A DNA stretch of 64,000 nucleotides from Oscillospiraceae bacterium (GCA_018110825.1 JAGBCL010000052.1:1-64000), one strand, 5' to 3'; shown: positions 33,185 to 43,295, numbered from the stretch's first letter. Notes: generated from the sequence alone by a model not told the origin. Numbers and translations are program-made.

Positions 33185-33940
33185 TCAGAATGGATTTGTA
33201 TCAAAAATTTCTCCGTCCACAATATAAACTATTCTTTCCGCATTCTCGGCAACATTTAAATCGTGAGTAATCATTACAATCGTATGCCCATTTTTATGAA
33301 GTTCTGAAAAGAGCTTCAGCACTTCCTTTCCCGTAGCGGTATCAAGTGCACCTGTAGGCTCATCTGCAAGAAGCAATGATGGCTTACCTACAAGGGCACG
33401 TGCAATTGCTGCTCTTTGCTGCTGGCCGCCTGAAAGTTCATTTTTTTCAATTGTACCAGGACCGCCTCTTCTGCCCTTCATATTGCCGCCGAAACCACCT
33501 TCAGGTACTTCCATATCACCTGGCATTTCAGGCATTTTACCATTACCGAATCCGCCCTCAGACTTTTCGAATCCTTCGGGAGGCTCACCTTTCGCAAATT
33601 CGCCATCGGGCATTTCAAAATTCTTTGGCATTTCCCCTTCACCGAAACCGTCATCCGATTTATGAGATTCTGCCGGAATTTCAGGCATCTCGCCTTTTGC
33701 AGGTATTTCACCTCTTTTATTTTCCTGTTCGTTTTCAGCTACATTTCCAAGTGCAAGAGTTACCTCATTTCCGATGATTTCAGTTACCTCGCCTGTCACC
33801 TGAGTATCGCCTTCCTGCATAGTGTATTCGGTCTGCAAAACAGTTTCCTGAACAGGTGCAGTATCTGTTTTTTTATTGTCTGAACACCCTGACATAATAA
33901 ACAATGCTGCAAGAATTACTGTAATTTTAACTTTTTTCAT
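33185..33940 (-). CDS. Chimera: lipoprotein N-terminus fused to C-terminal half of a MacB-type ATPase
   Basis: A 251-residue open frame made of unrelated parts. Residues 1-20 are a lipoprotein signal ([19 protein letters not shown]). To ~160 follows a low-complexity region with repeats of the type EMPEGGFG. From ~165 it turns abruptly into the last part of an ABC ATPase: [17 protein letters not shown] (signature), [13 protein letters not shown] (Walker B, D loop) and MITHDLN (H loop). Walker A is absent, so ATP hydrolysis is impossible. A lipoprotein leader on a cytoplasmic domain makes no topological sense. A deletion has joined two genes of a MacAB-type operon. Confidence 0.8.
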   Translation of the reverse strand: MKKVKITVILAALFIMSGCSDNKKTDTAPVQETVLQTEYTMQEGDTQVTGEVTEIIGNEVTLALGNVAENEQENKRGEIPAKGEMPEIPAESHKSDDGFGEGEMPKNFEMPDGEFAKGEPPEGFEKSEGGFGNGKMPEMPGDMEVPEGGFGGNMKGRRGGPGTIEKNELSGGQQQRAAIARALVGKPSLLLADEPTGALDTATGKEVLKLFSELHKNGHTIVMITHDLNVAENAERIVYIVDGEIFDTNPF

Positions 33941-33958
33941 AACAAAATCTCCTTTTTC

Positions 33959-35368
33959 CTAATCTTGTGAAAGTGCTTCAATAGGGGTAAGCTGTGAAGC
34001 TTTGAATGCGGGGTAAAACCCAAATATTGTTCCTGTTATAACCGCAAAAATCAGTGCAAGCACACCGCCCGATATTACAGGCTCACATCTCATTCCCGAC
34101 AATTCAACAGCAGGAATTAGCACAAACCCTGCAACAACTCCCACTATTCCTCCGAAAAGTGAAATGAGGTTTGCTTCTATAAGAAAAGTGAGCAGTATCT
34201 CTCTTTTTCTGCAGCCTAAAGCTTTGAGCAAACCGATTTCCTGAGTACGCTCCTTTACGGTTACAAAAAGAACATTCATAATTCCTATACCGCCTACCAC
34301 AAATACAATTGCCGCAACTGCAATAAGCAGCATGGAAAGCGTATTTGCAGAGCTTGTTGCAGCTTCCATTTTGCTTCCTGCGTCTGTAAGGGTAAAACTT
34401 GCATTGGGGTAATTCTCCGAGAGAAGTATTTCAATGTTTGCAATTACATTTTCCACCTCGTCAACATCATCTGCAACAACTGTTATCTGCGGTGAAATAT
34501 CGTTGCCGAAAACATATTTTTTTGCTGTTGAATACGGGAGAAAAACCGCTTCATCGGGACTCAGACCCGATGATACCGTACCCATTGAAGCAAGTACACC
34601 TATTACCTCGTAATTCTTGCCCTCTATCGTAACGATTTCACCTGCCGCAAGATATGCCGAACCGAAAATTTCCTGTGCGGTTTTATATCCAAGTACGGCA
34701 ACCTTGCTGTTGTCCTCAATATCATACTCATTGAAAAAATCGCCGTACTGAATTTCAAGGTTGCTTATCTGCATATATTCAGGCTGGACGCCTGCCGTTG
34801 TATATTCTGTTTCATCCTCAAGTTCACCGCCCGAAACCAGACTTTTGCCGCTGGCGAGAAGTGACGCACTTTCAACAGCTTTTTCTACACTGCTTGTGGT
34901 ATTGCTAACGGATTTATCTTCCGTTTCACTGTCAGAAGAATAACTGTTTTCAGCCTCAGCAAGTCTGATTTCCTTTTCACTCAGTGCCGCTTCAAGTTCA
35001 AGCTTTGCGGTCTGAATTTTCTTTTCATACTGCGATTTGAAATCTTCCACATCATCAATATTGAGCTTTGCAAGCTTGTCGCCCTCGTTTACTTCCGTAC
35101 CAACACGCACATATACTTCCTCAATTTCTGCGCTTGCGGGAAAAGTTATATAGGAACGTCCGATAGAAGCTGTTCCATTTTCAGACGTACCTACAGTAAT
35201 ACTGCCCTTTGCCGCAGTATATTCCCTGTATGCGGACTGAATTTCATCATTGTTCCCTCTGCTTGCAAGTCTTGTTATTCCGAATACTGCACCTGCAACA
35301 GCAAGCAGTGCTGTCGTGAAAATTATAATTGCCTTTATTCTTTTTTTATGGTCATAAATATACTCCAT
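33959..35368 (-). CDS. Chimera: MacA-type adaptor N-terminus fused to MacB-type permease
   Basis: A 469-residue frame. Residues 1-150 are the start of a MacA/HlyD-type membrane-fusion protein: a TM anchor (IIIFTTALLAVAGAVFGI), half of the lipoyl-like domain (PASAEIEEVYVRVGTEVNEGDKLAKLNIDDVE) and a coiled hairpin. From ~175 the sequence is the periplasmic core and FtsX domain of a MacB permease (SKVAVLGYKTAQEIFG, VVGGIGIMNVLFVTVKERTQEIGLLKALG), including its last three membrane helices. The first MacB helix and the whole ATPase N-terminus are missing. With the gene above, this is a rearranged macAB locus. No good ribosome-binding site precedes the start. Confidence 0.8.
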   Translation of the reverse strand: MEYIYDHKKRIKAIIIFTTALLAVAGAVFGITRLASRGNNDEIQSAYREYTAAKGSITVGTSENGTASIGRSYITFPASAEIEEVYVRVGTEVNEGDKLAKLNIDDVEDFKSQYEKKIQTAKLELEAALSEKEIRLAEAENSYSSDSETEDKSVSNTTSSVEKAVESASLLASGKSLVSGGELEDETEYTTAGVQPEYMQISNLEIQYGDFFNEYDIEDNSKVAVLGYKTAQEIFGSAYLAAGEIVTIEGKNYEVIGVLASMGTVSSGLSPDEAVFLPYSTAKKYVFGNDISPQITVVADDVDEVENVIANIEILLSENYPNASFTLTDAGSKMEAATSSANTLSMLLIAVAAIVFVVGGIGIMNVLFVTVKERTQEIGLLKALGCRKREILLTFLIEANLISLFGGIVGVVAGFVLIPAVELSGMRCEPVISGGVLALIFAVITGTIFGFYPAFKASQLTPIEALSQD

Positions 35369-35426
35369 TCGTTCAAGATTGCTTACAGTATATCTGACAA
35401 TTTTGATATTTTTGTCAGGTAAAATA

Positions 35427-35463
35427 AAAATTCAGCAGAAAAATTTTTCTCTGCTGAATTTTA
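35427..35463 (-). terminator. Terminator of the two-component operon
   Basis: AAAATTCAGCAGA (35427-35439) pairs perfectly with TCTGCTGAATTTT (35450-35462). It lies just after the minus-strand histidine kinase stop and before the chimeric adaptor gene. Confidence 0.8.
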
Positions 35464-35469
35464 AAAATA

Positions 35470-36915
35470 TTATCTGCTGTTAAGTGTAATGGTTACGGCA
35501 ACACCCTTGTCGGTATTTCCTATACTGCAGCTGCCTCCAAGCTTGTCAATTACTGTTTTTACAATATAAAGTCCAAGTCCAACATTATTCTTGCCATTAC
35601 GTGTACGGGATTTATCTGTGCGGTAGAAAGCGTCCCATATATGCTCCAGATGTTCTTCGGAGATTTGTTCACCCTCGTTGCTGATTTCAAGACTGACCTG
35701 ATTTTCAGTGCAATTCAGGACAATCCCTATTTCGCCGCCTACGGTGGTATGCTGCACAGCATTGTTGAGGATATTCTTGATAACCTGCTCCAGATATTTG
35801 ATATCACCTGATACTACCACTTTTTCAGCAAGATTAATATTCACCTGATACGCTTCAAGAACAGGCTGGTACTCATTGATAATATCACGGCAAAGCTCCG
35901 CAATATCCACATCTTCAAGGTTCATTTTTACAAATCCGCTGTCAATAGATGATATTTCAAGCATATCGGAAACCATTCTGCTCAGCTTTTCTGTTTCCTC
36001 AACAATGGTATCGCAGTAGTAATCCTTATCTATGCCCTGAATATTGTTTTTAAGATTTTCCGTATAAATCTGCAGAAGTGCCAGCGGTGTTTTCATTTCG
36101 TGAGAAACCCCTGCGATAAATTCACGGCGGTAGCCTTCTACCTGCTTCCTGTATTCAATATCCTTCTGCAACTGTTCATTTGCTGCTGTCAGCTCCTGCA
36201 TATTAAGGCTAAGCTGCCGTGACATCTGATTAACACTCTGTGCAATGCTTGCAAGCTCTGCTGTGGAATTTTCCTCATCTGCTGAAGAAGAAAAATCAAG
36301 CATGGCAATTTTTTTCGAAACTGCTTCTATATCGCTTATCGGCCTGGAAATATTTTTGGACACGACAACCGCAATCAGCACACCGATTATCAGCACAGCC
36401 ACGGAAATATAGATATTTGCCTCTGTAAACACAGAAATACTGTTGTCAATAGAGGCAATCTGCAATGTCATAAGAACACGGATTTCTTCGTCATTGTAGT
36501 TGAACTTTCCTGAAAGCTGCATACGTTCAGTATCTTCCATAAAGTCCTTTCCTTCATCAAAAGGTGCGGCAGGAATTGCCGGAAATTCATCATTACGAAA
36601 TACGGGGTTTATATCAAGGCGATGGTCCTGCTTCATGAATGGATAACCGGAAGAATAGATAATTTCATCATTATTGAATATCACTGTCTTTATCCCGTAT
36701 GTATCATGAAGGCTTTCCGCAATGTCATTTACGTTTTCAAGTTCACCATCATAGCCCTCTTTTATCTGATAAAAAGCCTCTGTAATAATTCTTTCCTGCT
36801 GCTTCATAAAAAATTCCTTGGAAAAGAACTGGTTGAAAACAATCTGTCCCACAAGCGACAGCAGTATAAGAGAACATATTGTTATCAATATTTTGTTACG
36901 AATTCGGATTTTCAT
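35470..36915 (-). CDS. Sensor histidine kinase
   Basis: A 481-residue membrane kinase. TM1 is near the N-terminus (ILITICSLILLSLVGQIVF), an extracytoplasmic sensor of ~130 residues follows, and TM2 is IYISVAVLIIGVLIAVVVS. A HAMP-like linker comes next (ISRPISDIEAVSKKIAMLD), then the phospho-acceptor box VSHEMKTPLALL. N box: IKNILNNAVQH. G boxes: GLGLYIVKTVIDKLGG. The start at 36915 has GAGGT upstream and lies inside the end of the regulator gene (20-base overlap), so the two are coupled. It probably controls the neighbouring MacAB-type transporter, as is common for such pairs in Firmicutes. Confidence 0.9.
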   Translation of the reverse strand: MKIRIRNKILITICSLILLSLVGQIVFNQFFSKEFFMKQQERIITEAFYQIKEGYDGELENVNDIAESLHDTYGIKTVIFNNDEIIYSSGYPFMKQDHRLDINPVFRNDEFPAIPAAPFDEGKDFMEDTERMQLSGKFNYNDEEIRVLMTLQIASIDNSISVFTEANIYISVAVLIIGVLIAVVVSKNISRPISDIEAVSKKIAMLDFSSSADEENSTAELASIAQSVNQMSRQLSLNMQELTAANEQLQKDIEYRKQVEGYRREFIAGVSHEMKTPLALLQIYTENLKNNIQGIDKDYYCDTIVEETEKLSRMVSDMLEISSIDSGFVKMNLEDVDIAELCRDIINEYQPVLEAYQVNINLAEKVVVSGDIKYLEQVIKNILNNAVQHTTVGGEIGIVLNCTENQVSLEISNEGEQISEEHLEHIWDAFYRTDKSRTRNGKNNVGLGLYIVKTVIDKLGGSCSIGNTDKGVAVTITLNSR

Positions 36916-37600
36916 TCTGCACCTCAAACTGATAGCCTACGCAATGAATGGTTTTTATATAATCTGCACACTTGCCCAATTTTCCTCTGAGTTGTCTTAT
37001 GTGTGTGTCAACTGTACGGCTGCCGCCCTCAAAATCATATCCCCATACATTGTTGAGAAGCTGTTCTCTTGAAAAAGCAAGTCCACGATTTACAATCAGA
37101 TAGTAAAGAAGGTCATATTCCCGCCTTGTAAGCTCAAGTTCTTCATTTTCAAGATATACTGTACGTGTTGCGGCATTTATGGAAAGCATACCTGCTGAAA
37201 TATCATTCTGAACGTCCTTTCCGAATCTGCGGAGCACCGCTTCCACTCTTGCCATAAGAAGTGACGGGGAAAACGGCTTCGTTATATAATCGTCAGCACC
37301 GCAGGAAAATCCTGCAAGCTGGTCATATTCCTCTCCCCTGGCAGTAAGCAGAATTACAGGCACAAGAGAAGATGATTCACGGATAAGTTTCAGGGTGGAG
37401 AGTCCGTCCCGACGCGGCATCATCACGTCAAGAAGAATAATATCTATCACATTGGAATTTTCACAAAATACATCAAGTGCTTCTTCGCCGTCCTTTGCCT
37501 CTAACACGCAAAAACCAATCGCACATAAAAAATCACGCAGGGCACGAACCATCTTTGGTTCATCATCTGCAACCAAAACACATCGTTTGTTTTCAAGCAT
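36896..37600 (-). CDS. OmpR-family response regulator
   Basis: A 234-residue regulator with receiver (ADDEP, phospho-acceptor D58 in ILLDVMMPRRDG, K in YITKPFSP) and a C-terminal winged helix (LTRREYDLLYYLIVNRGLAFSREQLLNNVWGYDFEGGSRTVDTHIRQLRGKLG). It is cotranscribed with the sensor kinase that overlaps its 3' end. The target is probably the adjacent transporter locus. No operator could be identified by eye. Confidence 0.92.
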   Translation of the reverse strand: MLENKRCVLVADDEPKMVRALRDFLCAIGFCVLEAKDGEEALDVFCENSNVIDIILLDVMMPRRDGLSTLKLIRESSSLVPVILLTARGEEYDQLAGFSCGADDYITKPFSPSLLMARVEAVLRRFGKDVQNDISAGMLSINAATRTVYLENEELELTRREYDLLYYLIVNRGLAFSREQLLNNVWGYDFEGGSRTVDTHIRQLRGKLGKCADYIKTIHCVGYQFEVQNENPNS

Positions 37601-37748
37601 AAAGTTCAGCTCATTTTCATTATATCGTATCTTTGTTATGGAATTGTGATGTGTTTCTGAAAAGCCAAATATTTACTGATGAAATCTACAATAAAAGTAC
37701 AGGAAATTACACAATATAACGTATTGTTTTATCAACCTCTGCAAATCA

Positions 37749-37777
37749 TTGAATTATTAATCAAAATGTTGTACAAT
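37749..37777 (+). promoter_or_regulatory. Promoter of the GH2 gene
   Basis: TTGAAT (37749-37754), a 17-bp spacer and TACAAT (37772-37777), ending 19 bases ahead of the GH2 start codon. Confidence 0.7.
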
Positions 37778-37796
37778 AAAAACAGGTGGTGATTTT

Positions 37797-39536
37797 ATGG
37801 CAATGGTACGGACTTGTCAGCTTTCTACGGATTTTGAGAAAGGCATACTGACATGGGAGGAATATCCCCGTCCGCAGATGAGGCGTGATTCATATATATC
37901 GTTATGCGGTGAATGGGAGTTATACTGCCACAAAGGCGAATTCGGCACACCTGACAGAAATGAAGAGAAGCTTGGAAACATTATTGTTCCATATCCGCCC
38001 GAATCGAGAATTTCAGGTATAGAACGTCAGATTGGCAAAGATGAAAATTGTATTTACAGAAAAAAATTTATTCTTCCTGATAATTTCAATAAGGGTATAA
38101 TTCTGCTTAATTTCGGAGCGGTTGACCAGATTTGCCGTGTCAATGTAAATGGAAAACATATCGGTGCACATATCGGAGGTTATCTGCCTTTTGATTTTGA
38201 TATAACGAATGCGGTTACTGAGGGAGAAAATGTCCTTGAAGTTGAGGTAATGGACAAGCTTGACAAGGAATTGCCCTATGGCAAACAAAGCGAAAAGCGC
38301 GGCGGAATGTGGTACACTCCCATAAGCGGAATATGGCAGGCGGTATGGCTGGAAAGTGTGCCACAAAATTATATAAAATCGTTACGCATCACACCGACAC
38401 TTGACAGCGTTACTGTTGAGGTTGTCAGTCCTGCAAAAGAATTTGAAATTGCTGTTCACACTCCAAACGGCGATTTGGTCAAGCAATTCAGCGGTGACAG
38501 GGTTACGGTTGAAATTCCTGACGGAGTGCTGTGGACTCCTGAAAATCCGTATTTGTACGAGTTTACGCTTACTTCGGAAAATGACAGTGTTGAGTCGTAT
38601 TTCGGCTTGCGCACGGTAACGATTGAAAACCGTGGTGAAAGAAAATATATCTGTCTTAACGGTAAGCCGTATTTCTTCCACGGCCTGCTTGACCAGGGAT
38701 ATTTCAGTGACGGGATTTACACGCCTGCTTCCCCCGAAGGGTACTTGTTTGACATCAGGGAAACGAAAAAGCTGGGCTTCAATATGCTTCGCAAGCACAT
38801 TAAAATTGAGCCTGATTTATTCTATTATTATTGCGACAAACTGGGAATGATTGTGTTTCAGGACATGGTCAACAGCGGCGGTTACAATTTTCTTGTTGAC
38901 ACGGCTTTGCCTACAATCGGGTTACGCAAAGGTATCAGACACAAAGCTTCAAAGCGACAGAAAACCCGGTTTGAGAAATGTGCAAAGGGCACGGTTGACA
39001 CGCTGTACAATCATCCTTGCGTTTGCTACTACACTATTTTCAACGAAGGCTGGGGGCAATTTGATGCTGACGGAATGTACAAGGCATTGAAGCAATATGA
39101 CCCGACGAGAATATGGGACGCTACTTCGGGGTGGTTTACGGAAAAGGAAAGTGACGTACAAAGTGAGCATATTTACTTCAGACCTGTTAAGCTTAAAGCA
39201 ACCGACAGACCGCTTGTGCTTTCGGAATTCGGCGGCTACTCCTTCAAGGTGGATGGACACAGCTTCAATCTTGACAAGAATTACGGATACAAGACCTTTG
39301 ACTCGGCCGAAAAGCTTACTGAGGGACTGGAAAAGCTGTACCTTGATGAGATTGTTCCTGCGGTTGAGAACGGGTTATGTGCTGCGGTGCTTACGCAGGT
39401 AAGTGATGTTGAGGACGAGACAAACGGCTTGTTCACCTATGACAGACGGGTTACGAAAGTTGACGGAAAGGTGATGGTCAGCGTTGCTGAAAAATTGAAG
39501 GAAGTATTTGACAAAGCTGCTGACAATGTGCTATAA
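37797..39536 (+). CDS. Glycoside hydrolase family 2 enzyme
   Basis: A 579-residue cytoplasmic enzyme (no signal peptide). The N-terminal jelly roll (SLCGEWELYCHKGEFGTPD, then YRKKFILPDNFNKGIILLNFGAVDQICRVNVNGKHIG) is the GH2 sugar-binding domain. An immunoglobulin-like domain follows, then the TIM barrel. Acid/base is E417 (FNEGWGQF) and nucleophile E477 (LSEFGGYSF). It is shorter than LacZ and resembles the compact beta-glucuronidase/beta-galactosidase-like GH2 members of gut Firmicutes. The substrate is likely an oligosaccharide or glycoside taken up by the cell; exact specificity is uncertain. It has its own promoter and terminator. Confidence 0.88.
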   Translation: MAMVRTCQLSTDFEKGILTWEEYPRPQMRRDSYISLCGEWELYCHKGEFGTPDRNEEKLGNIIVPYPPESRISGIERQIGKDENCIYRKKFILPDNFNKGIILLNFGAVDQICRVNVNGKHIGAHIGGYLPFDFDITNAVTEGENVLEVEVMDKLDKELPYGKQSEKRGGMWYTPISGIWQAVWLESVPQNYIKSLRITPTLDSVTVEVVSPAKEFEIAVHTPNGDLVKQFSGDRVTVEIPDGVLWTPENPYLYEFTLTSENDSVESYFGLRTVTIENRGERKYICLNGKPYFFHGLLDQGYFSDGIYTPASPEGYLFDIRETKKLGFNMLRKHIKIEPDLFYYYCDKLGMIVFQDMVNSGGYNFLVDTALPTIGLRKGIRHKASKRQKTRFEKCAKGTVDTLYNHPCVCYYTIFNEGWGQFDADGMYKALKQYDPTRIWDATSGWFTEKESDVQSEHIYFRPVKLKATDRPLVLSEFGGYSFKVDGHSFNLDKNYGYKTFDSAEKLTEGLEKLYLDEIVPAVENGLCAAVLTQVSDVEDETNGLFTYDRRVTKVDGKVMVSVAEKLKEVFDKAADNVL

Positions 39537-39561
39537 TTCATATATCAGAACTTTTGACATC

Positions 39562-39594
39562 AAGGGGTACCTGCATATATAGGTACCCCTTTAA
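39562..39594 (+). terminator. Intrinsic terminator after the GH2 gene
   Basis: AAGGGGTACCT (39562-39572) pairs perfectly with AGGTACCCCTT (39581-39591), followed by a short T tract. Confidence 0.8.
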
Positions 39595-39617
39595 TTCTTG
39601 AAACGGAGGCTATGGCG

Positions 39618-41336
39618 ATGAAAAAATATCTGCCGTACATAAAGAAATACTGGTACAGCTTTCTGCTGGGTCCGCTGTTTATGACGCTTGAAGCGGCGGG
39701 GGAATTTATTCTTCCTTATGTCAGTGCTGACATCATCAACAATGGTGCGGCAAAGGGTGATGTTGACTACATTATCCGCAAGGGTATCGTAATGCTTATA
39801 ATTGCGGTGCTGATGATGATTACGGGCGTACTTGGTGCAAATTTTGCGGTACGCGGTTCGGTACGTCTTGCGGCAGGTGTACGTGAGGACGTGTTCAAAA
39901 AGATTCAGAAATTCTCTTTTTCCAATATTGATACATTCACGACGGGCTCGCTGATTACGAGAATTACAAATGATATTACGCAGGTGCAGAACTTCACTCA
40001 GACGCTTCTGCGTGGTACATTCCGTTCGCCGATTATGCTTATCGGTGCGATGGTTATGTCGTTTATGCTCAATCCTGACCTTGCGTGGATAATTCTTATT
40101 GTTATTCCTATTCTTGCAATTCTGATTGCGGCGATTATTGTGACGGCTTCCCCTCGTTACACAAAAATGCAGGTGCAGATTGACAAGCTGAATATCAATG
40201 TGCGTGAAACGGTTACAAATCAGCGTGTTATCAAATCCTTTGTGCGTGAGGATTTTGAAAAGGAAAAGTTCGGTTTTGTCAATGATGAGCTTGTTGAAAA
40301 GAGCACCTCTGCACTGAAAATGATGCTTCTTATGCAGCCTATTTCAGCACTTGCGGTAAACGTTACTACTCTTGCGGTTGTATGGGTTTCGGGTAAGCAG
40401 GTTATGGTAGGAGATATGGAGCTTGGCACGCTGACTGCGTTTATTACATATCTTTCGCAGATTCTTACGGCGTTGAATTTTATGGCTAACATTGTTCTGC
40501 AGGGTACTCGTGCAGCGGCTTCGGACAAACGAATTTCCGAGGTGCTTGATGCTGAAATTACGCTTAACGATGACGACATAAAAGACAGAAACCGCACTAT
40601 CAACAGCGGCAGAATTGAGTTCAGAAACGTAAGCTTCCGTTACTTCAAGAACAATAGCGAGAAGGTGCTGGACGGCATCAATCTTGAGATAAATTCGGGT
40701 GAGATGGTTGGTATTATCGGCTCGACGGGCAGTGGTAAGACAACGCTTGTTTCCCTTATTCCAAGGCTTTATGACACAGATGAGGGTACGGTTTTTGTTG
40801 ACGGTACTGACGTGCGTGAGCTGCCGCTTTTCAACCTGCGCGAAAGCGTGGCGATGGTATTGCAGAAGAACACTCTTTTCTCTGGCACGGCGGCTGAAAA
40901 TCTCCGTTGGGGCAACGAAAATGCCACTGACGAGGAAATCATTGAGGCGGCAAAAATTGCGCAGGCTGACTCCTTTATCAACGGATTTACAGAAGGTTAC
41001 GAAACGGAGCTTGACCAGGGCGGTGCAAACCTTTCGGGCGGTCAGAAGCAGAGAATGTGTATTGCCCGTGCGCTGCTGAAAAAGCCGAAGATTATTATTC
41101 TTGACGACTCTACGAGTGCGGTTGACACGGCTACTGACGCTTCAATCCGCAGGGCTTTGCGTGAGCGTTTGCCAAAGGTTACGAAGCTGATTATTGCACA
41201 GCGTATCAACTCTGTTATTGACGCTGACAAGATTGTCGTACTTGATGACGGTAAGATTGTTGGCTGCGGAAATCATGATGAGCTTATGGAAAGCTGCACA
41301 GCTTATCAGGAAATTTACCGTTCGCAGAAAGACTGA
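39618..41336 (+). CDS. ABC exporter half-transporter 1
   Basis: A 572-residue type I ABC exporter. Six membrane helices occupy residues 1-310. The ATPase has Walker A GSTGSGKT, a Q loop (VLQKNTLFSGT), signature NLSGGQKQRMCIARAL, Walker B IIILDDSTSAVD and an H-loop-equivalent IIAQRIN. Walker B ends in D-D instead of D-E, and the H-loop histidine is replaced by Q. This is the usual sign of the degenerate partner in heterodimeric exporters. I prefer ATG 39618, eight bases after GGAGG, over ATG 39612. The partner gene starts 14 bases downstream. Confidence 0.9.
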   Translation: MKKYLPYIKKYWYSFLLGPLFMTLEAAGEFILPYVSADIINNGAAKGDVDYIIRKGIVMLIIAVLMMITGVLGANFAVRGSVRLAAGVREDVFKKIQKFSFSNIDTFTTGSLITRITNDITQVQNFTQTLLRGTFRSPIMLIGAMVMSFMLNPDLAWIILIVIPILAILIAAIIVTASPRYTKMQVQIDKLNINVRETVTNQRVIKSFVREDFEKEKFGFVNDELVEKSTSALKMMLLMQPISALAVNVTTLAVVWVSGKQVMVGDMELGTLTAFITYLSQILTALNFMANIVLQGTRAAASDKRISEVLDAEITLNDDDIKDRNRTINSGRIEFRNVSFRYFKNNSEKVLDGINLEINSGEMVGIIGSTGSGKTTLVSLIPRLYDTDEGTVFVDGTDVRELPLFNLRESVAMVLQKNTLFSGTAAENLRWGNENATDEEIIEAAKIAQADSFINGFTEGYETELDQGGANLSGGQKQRMCIARALLKKPKIIILDDSTSAVDTATDASIRRALRERLPKVTKLIIAQRINSVIDADKIVVLDDGKIVGCGNHDELMESCTAYQEIYRSQKD

Positions 41337-41350
41337 TTGGAGGTGAAGTT

Positions 41351-43240
41351 ATGGAGAAAACATCTCGTTATGACCGCTTGCTGAAAAAGTACAGTGGTGT
41401 AAAAAAAGACGGCACGGTCAAGAAAAATATGGATGTTATGGGACGTGGCAACCGTGATGCGGCTTTCAGTGCAAAGGGCAAACCGAAGGATATGAAAGCT
41501 TCCATACTTCGCTTGTTCCGTTATCTTGCGAAGGAACGAGCTTTGCTTGTGATTGCGATGATTTGTGCGGTTGTTCAGACGGTTTCGACCCTTGCGGCAA
41601 GCTATATGCTGCGTCCGATTATGAATAAATTCATTTACTTTGATGAGACCAATCCTGATATTACTGACCGTGTGAAAGGACTTGCTGGTGGGCTTATCAT
41701 TCTTGCGGTTGTGTACGGAATTTCGGTGCTGACACAATGGTTACAGCAAAGAATTATGCTGACGGTTTCACAACGTACGCTTTCTCACATGAGAAGCGAG
41801 CTTTACGACAAGCTTCAGGATTTGCCTATAAGCTACTTTGACCGCAACCCTGCGGGTGACATTATGAGCCGTTTTACCAATGACGTTGACACAGTCGGCG
41901 AAATGCTGAACACGACGCTCATTCAGATTATTTCGGGTGCAATTACCATTGTAGGTACAGTTATTCTTATGCTGTACACCAATGTAATTCTCGGCGGTAT
42001 CACGATTATTATGACTCCCCTGCTTGTATGGGTGAGCAAGCTGATTATCAGCAAAAGCCGTGGTGCTTACTCGGAGCAGCAGAAAAATCTCGGTATGCTC
42101 AACGGATTTGCTGAGGAAACAATTTCGGGTCAGAAGGTTGTAAAAATCTTCAACCACGAGGAAATTGCCGAGGAGGAATTTGCTTTTCTCAACGGCAGAC
42201 TCTGCGAGTCGCAGATAAAGGCCCAGTTCCGTGCTGGCATTATGGGTCCCGTTACTCATCAGCTCTGCAACGTTGTTTACGGAATCACAGCTTGCGTGGG
42301 TGCAATTCTTGTTGCGGTACGTGGGTTTGACATTGGCGGTCTGACGATTTCTCTCAACTTTACACGTCAGTTCAACCGTCCTATAAACGAAATCTCCATG
42401 CAGATGAACACGGTTTTCTCGGCACTTGCGGGTGCTGAACGTGTATTTCAGGTTATGGACACAGAGCCTGAAAAACAGGACGCAGAGGTTGTTCCTATGG
42501 ACAAAATTGATGGACACATTGTTCTTGAAGGAGTTAACTTTGGTTATGTTCCTGGAGTAACCGTGCTTCACGATATTACTCTTTATGCAAAGCCAGGACA
42601 GAAGATTGCTTTTGTCGGTTCGACGGGTGCGGGAAAAACTACAGTTACAAACCTGCTTTCGAGATTTTACGAAATTGAGGATGGCACGATTACAATTGAC
42701 GATGTGCCGATTGAAAAGATTGACAGAGATTTTCTCCGCTCAAACATTGCTATGGTTCTGCAGGACACTCACCTTTTCACGGGTACGGTTATGGAGAATA
42801 TCCGCTACGGCAGGCTTGAGGCTACTGACGAGGAGGTTATCGAGGCGGCTAAGGTTGCTTCGGCACACACTTTCATTATGCAGCTTGAAAACGGTTATGA
42901 CACCCTGCTGGAAAATGACGGCGCAAATCTTTCACAGGGTCAGCGTCAGTTGCTGAACATTGCCCGTGCTGCAATAAGCCGTGCTCCTATTCTTATTCTT
43001 GATGAGGCAACAAGTTCCGTTGACACCCGTACTGAGCGTCACATTGAGGAAGGCATGGACGCACTTATGGAAAACCGCACTACCTTTGTTATTGCACACC
43101 GACTTTCAACGGTACGCAAGTCAAACGCGATTATGGTGCTTGAAAAGGGACGGATTGTTGAGCGTGGCACACATGATGAGCTGCTTGAAATTGGCGGCAG
43201 ATACGCTGACCTTTACCACGAAATTGCTGAACTTTCATAA
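41351..43240 (+). CDS. ABC exporter half-transporter 2
   Basis: A 629-residue type I ABC exporter with a ~60-residue basic N-terminal extension and six membrane helices. The ATPase is complete: Walker A GSTGAGKT, LSQGQRQLLNIARA, Walker B LILDEATSSVD and H-loop VIAHRLSTV. It has the catalytic glutamate and histidine missing from half-transporter 1, so one functional site is expected per heterodimer. Such pairs (LmrCD/BmrCD-like) export drugs, lipids or peptides; the cargo is unknown. A GGAGG site precedes the ATG and a terminator follows directly. Confidence 0.92.
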   Translation: MEKTSRYDRLLKKYSGVKKDGTVKKNMDVMGRGNRDAAFSAKGKPKDMKASILRLFRYLAKERALLVIAMICAVVQTVSTLAASYMLRPIMNKFIYFDETNPDITDRVKGLAGGLIILAVVYGISVLTQWLQQRIMLTVSQRTLSHMRSELYDKLQDLPISYFDRNPAGDIMSRFTNDVDTVGEMLNTTLIQIISGAITIVGTVILMLYTNVILGGITIIMTPLLVWVSKLIISKSRGAYSEQQKNLGMLNGFAEETISGQKVVKIFNHEEIAEEEFAFLNGRLCESQIKAQFRAGIMGPVTHQLCNVVYGITACVGAILVAVRGFDIGGLTISLNFTRQFNRPINEISMQMNTVFSALAGAERVFQVMDTEPEKQDAEVVPMDKIDGHIVLEGVNFGYVPGVTVLHDITLYAKPGQKIAFVGSTGAGKTTVTNLLSRFYEIEDGTITIDDVPIEKIDRDFLRSNIAMVLQDTHLFTGTVMENIRYGRLEATDEEVIEAAKVASAHTFIMQLENGYDTLLENDGANLSQGQRQLLNIARAAISRAPILILDEATSSVDTRTERHIEEGMDALMENRTTFVIAHRLSTVRKSNAIMVLEKGRIVERGTHDELLEIGGRYADLYHEIAELS

Positions 43241-43244
43241 ATGG

Positions 43245-43281
43245 AAATATCCCTGCTGTTTTTTGCAGGGATATTTTTTTG
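43245..43281 (+). terminator. Intrinsic terminator after the ABC exporter
   Basis: AAATATCCCTGC (43245-43256) pairs perfectly with GCAGGGATATTT (43265-43276), followed by five T. Confidence 0.88.
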
Positions 43282-43295
43282 AATGTTGTTTGCCC

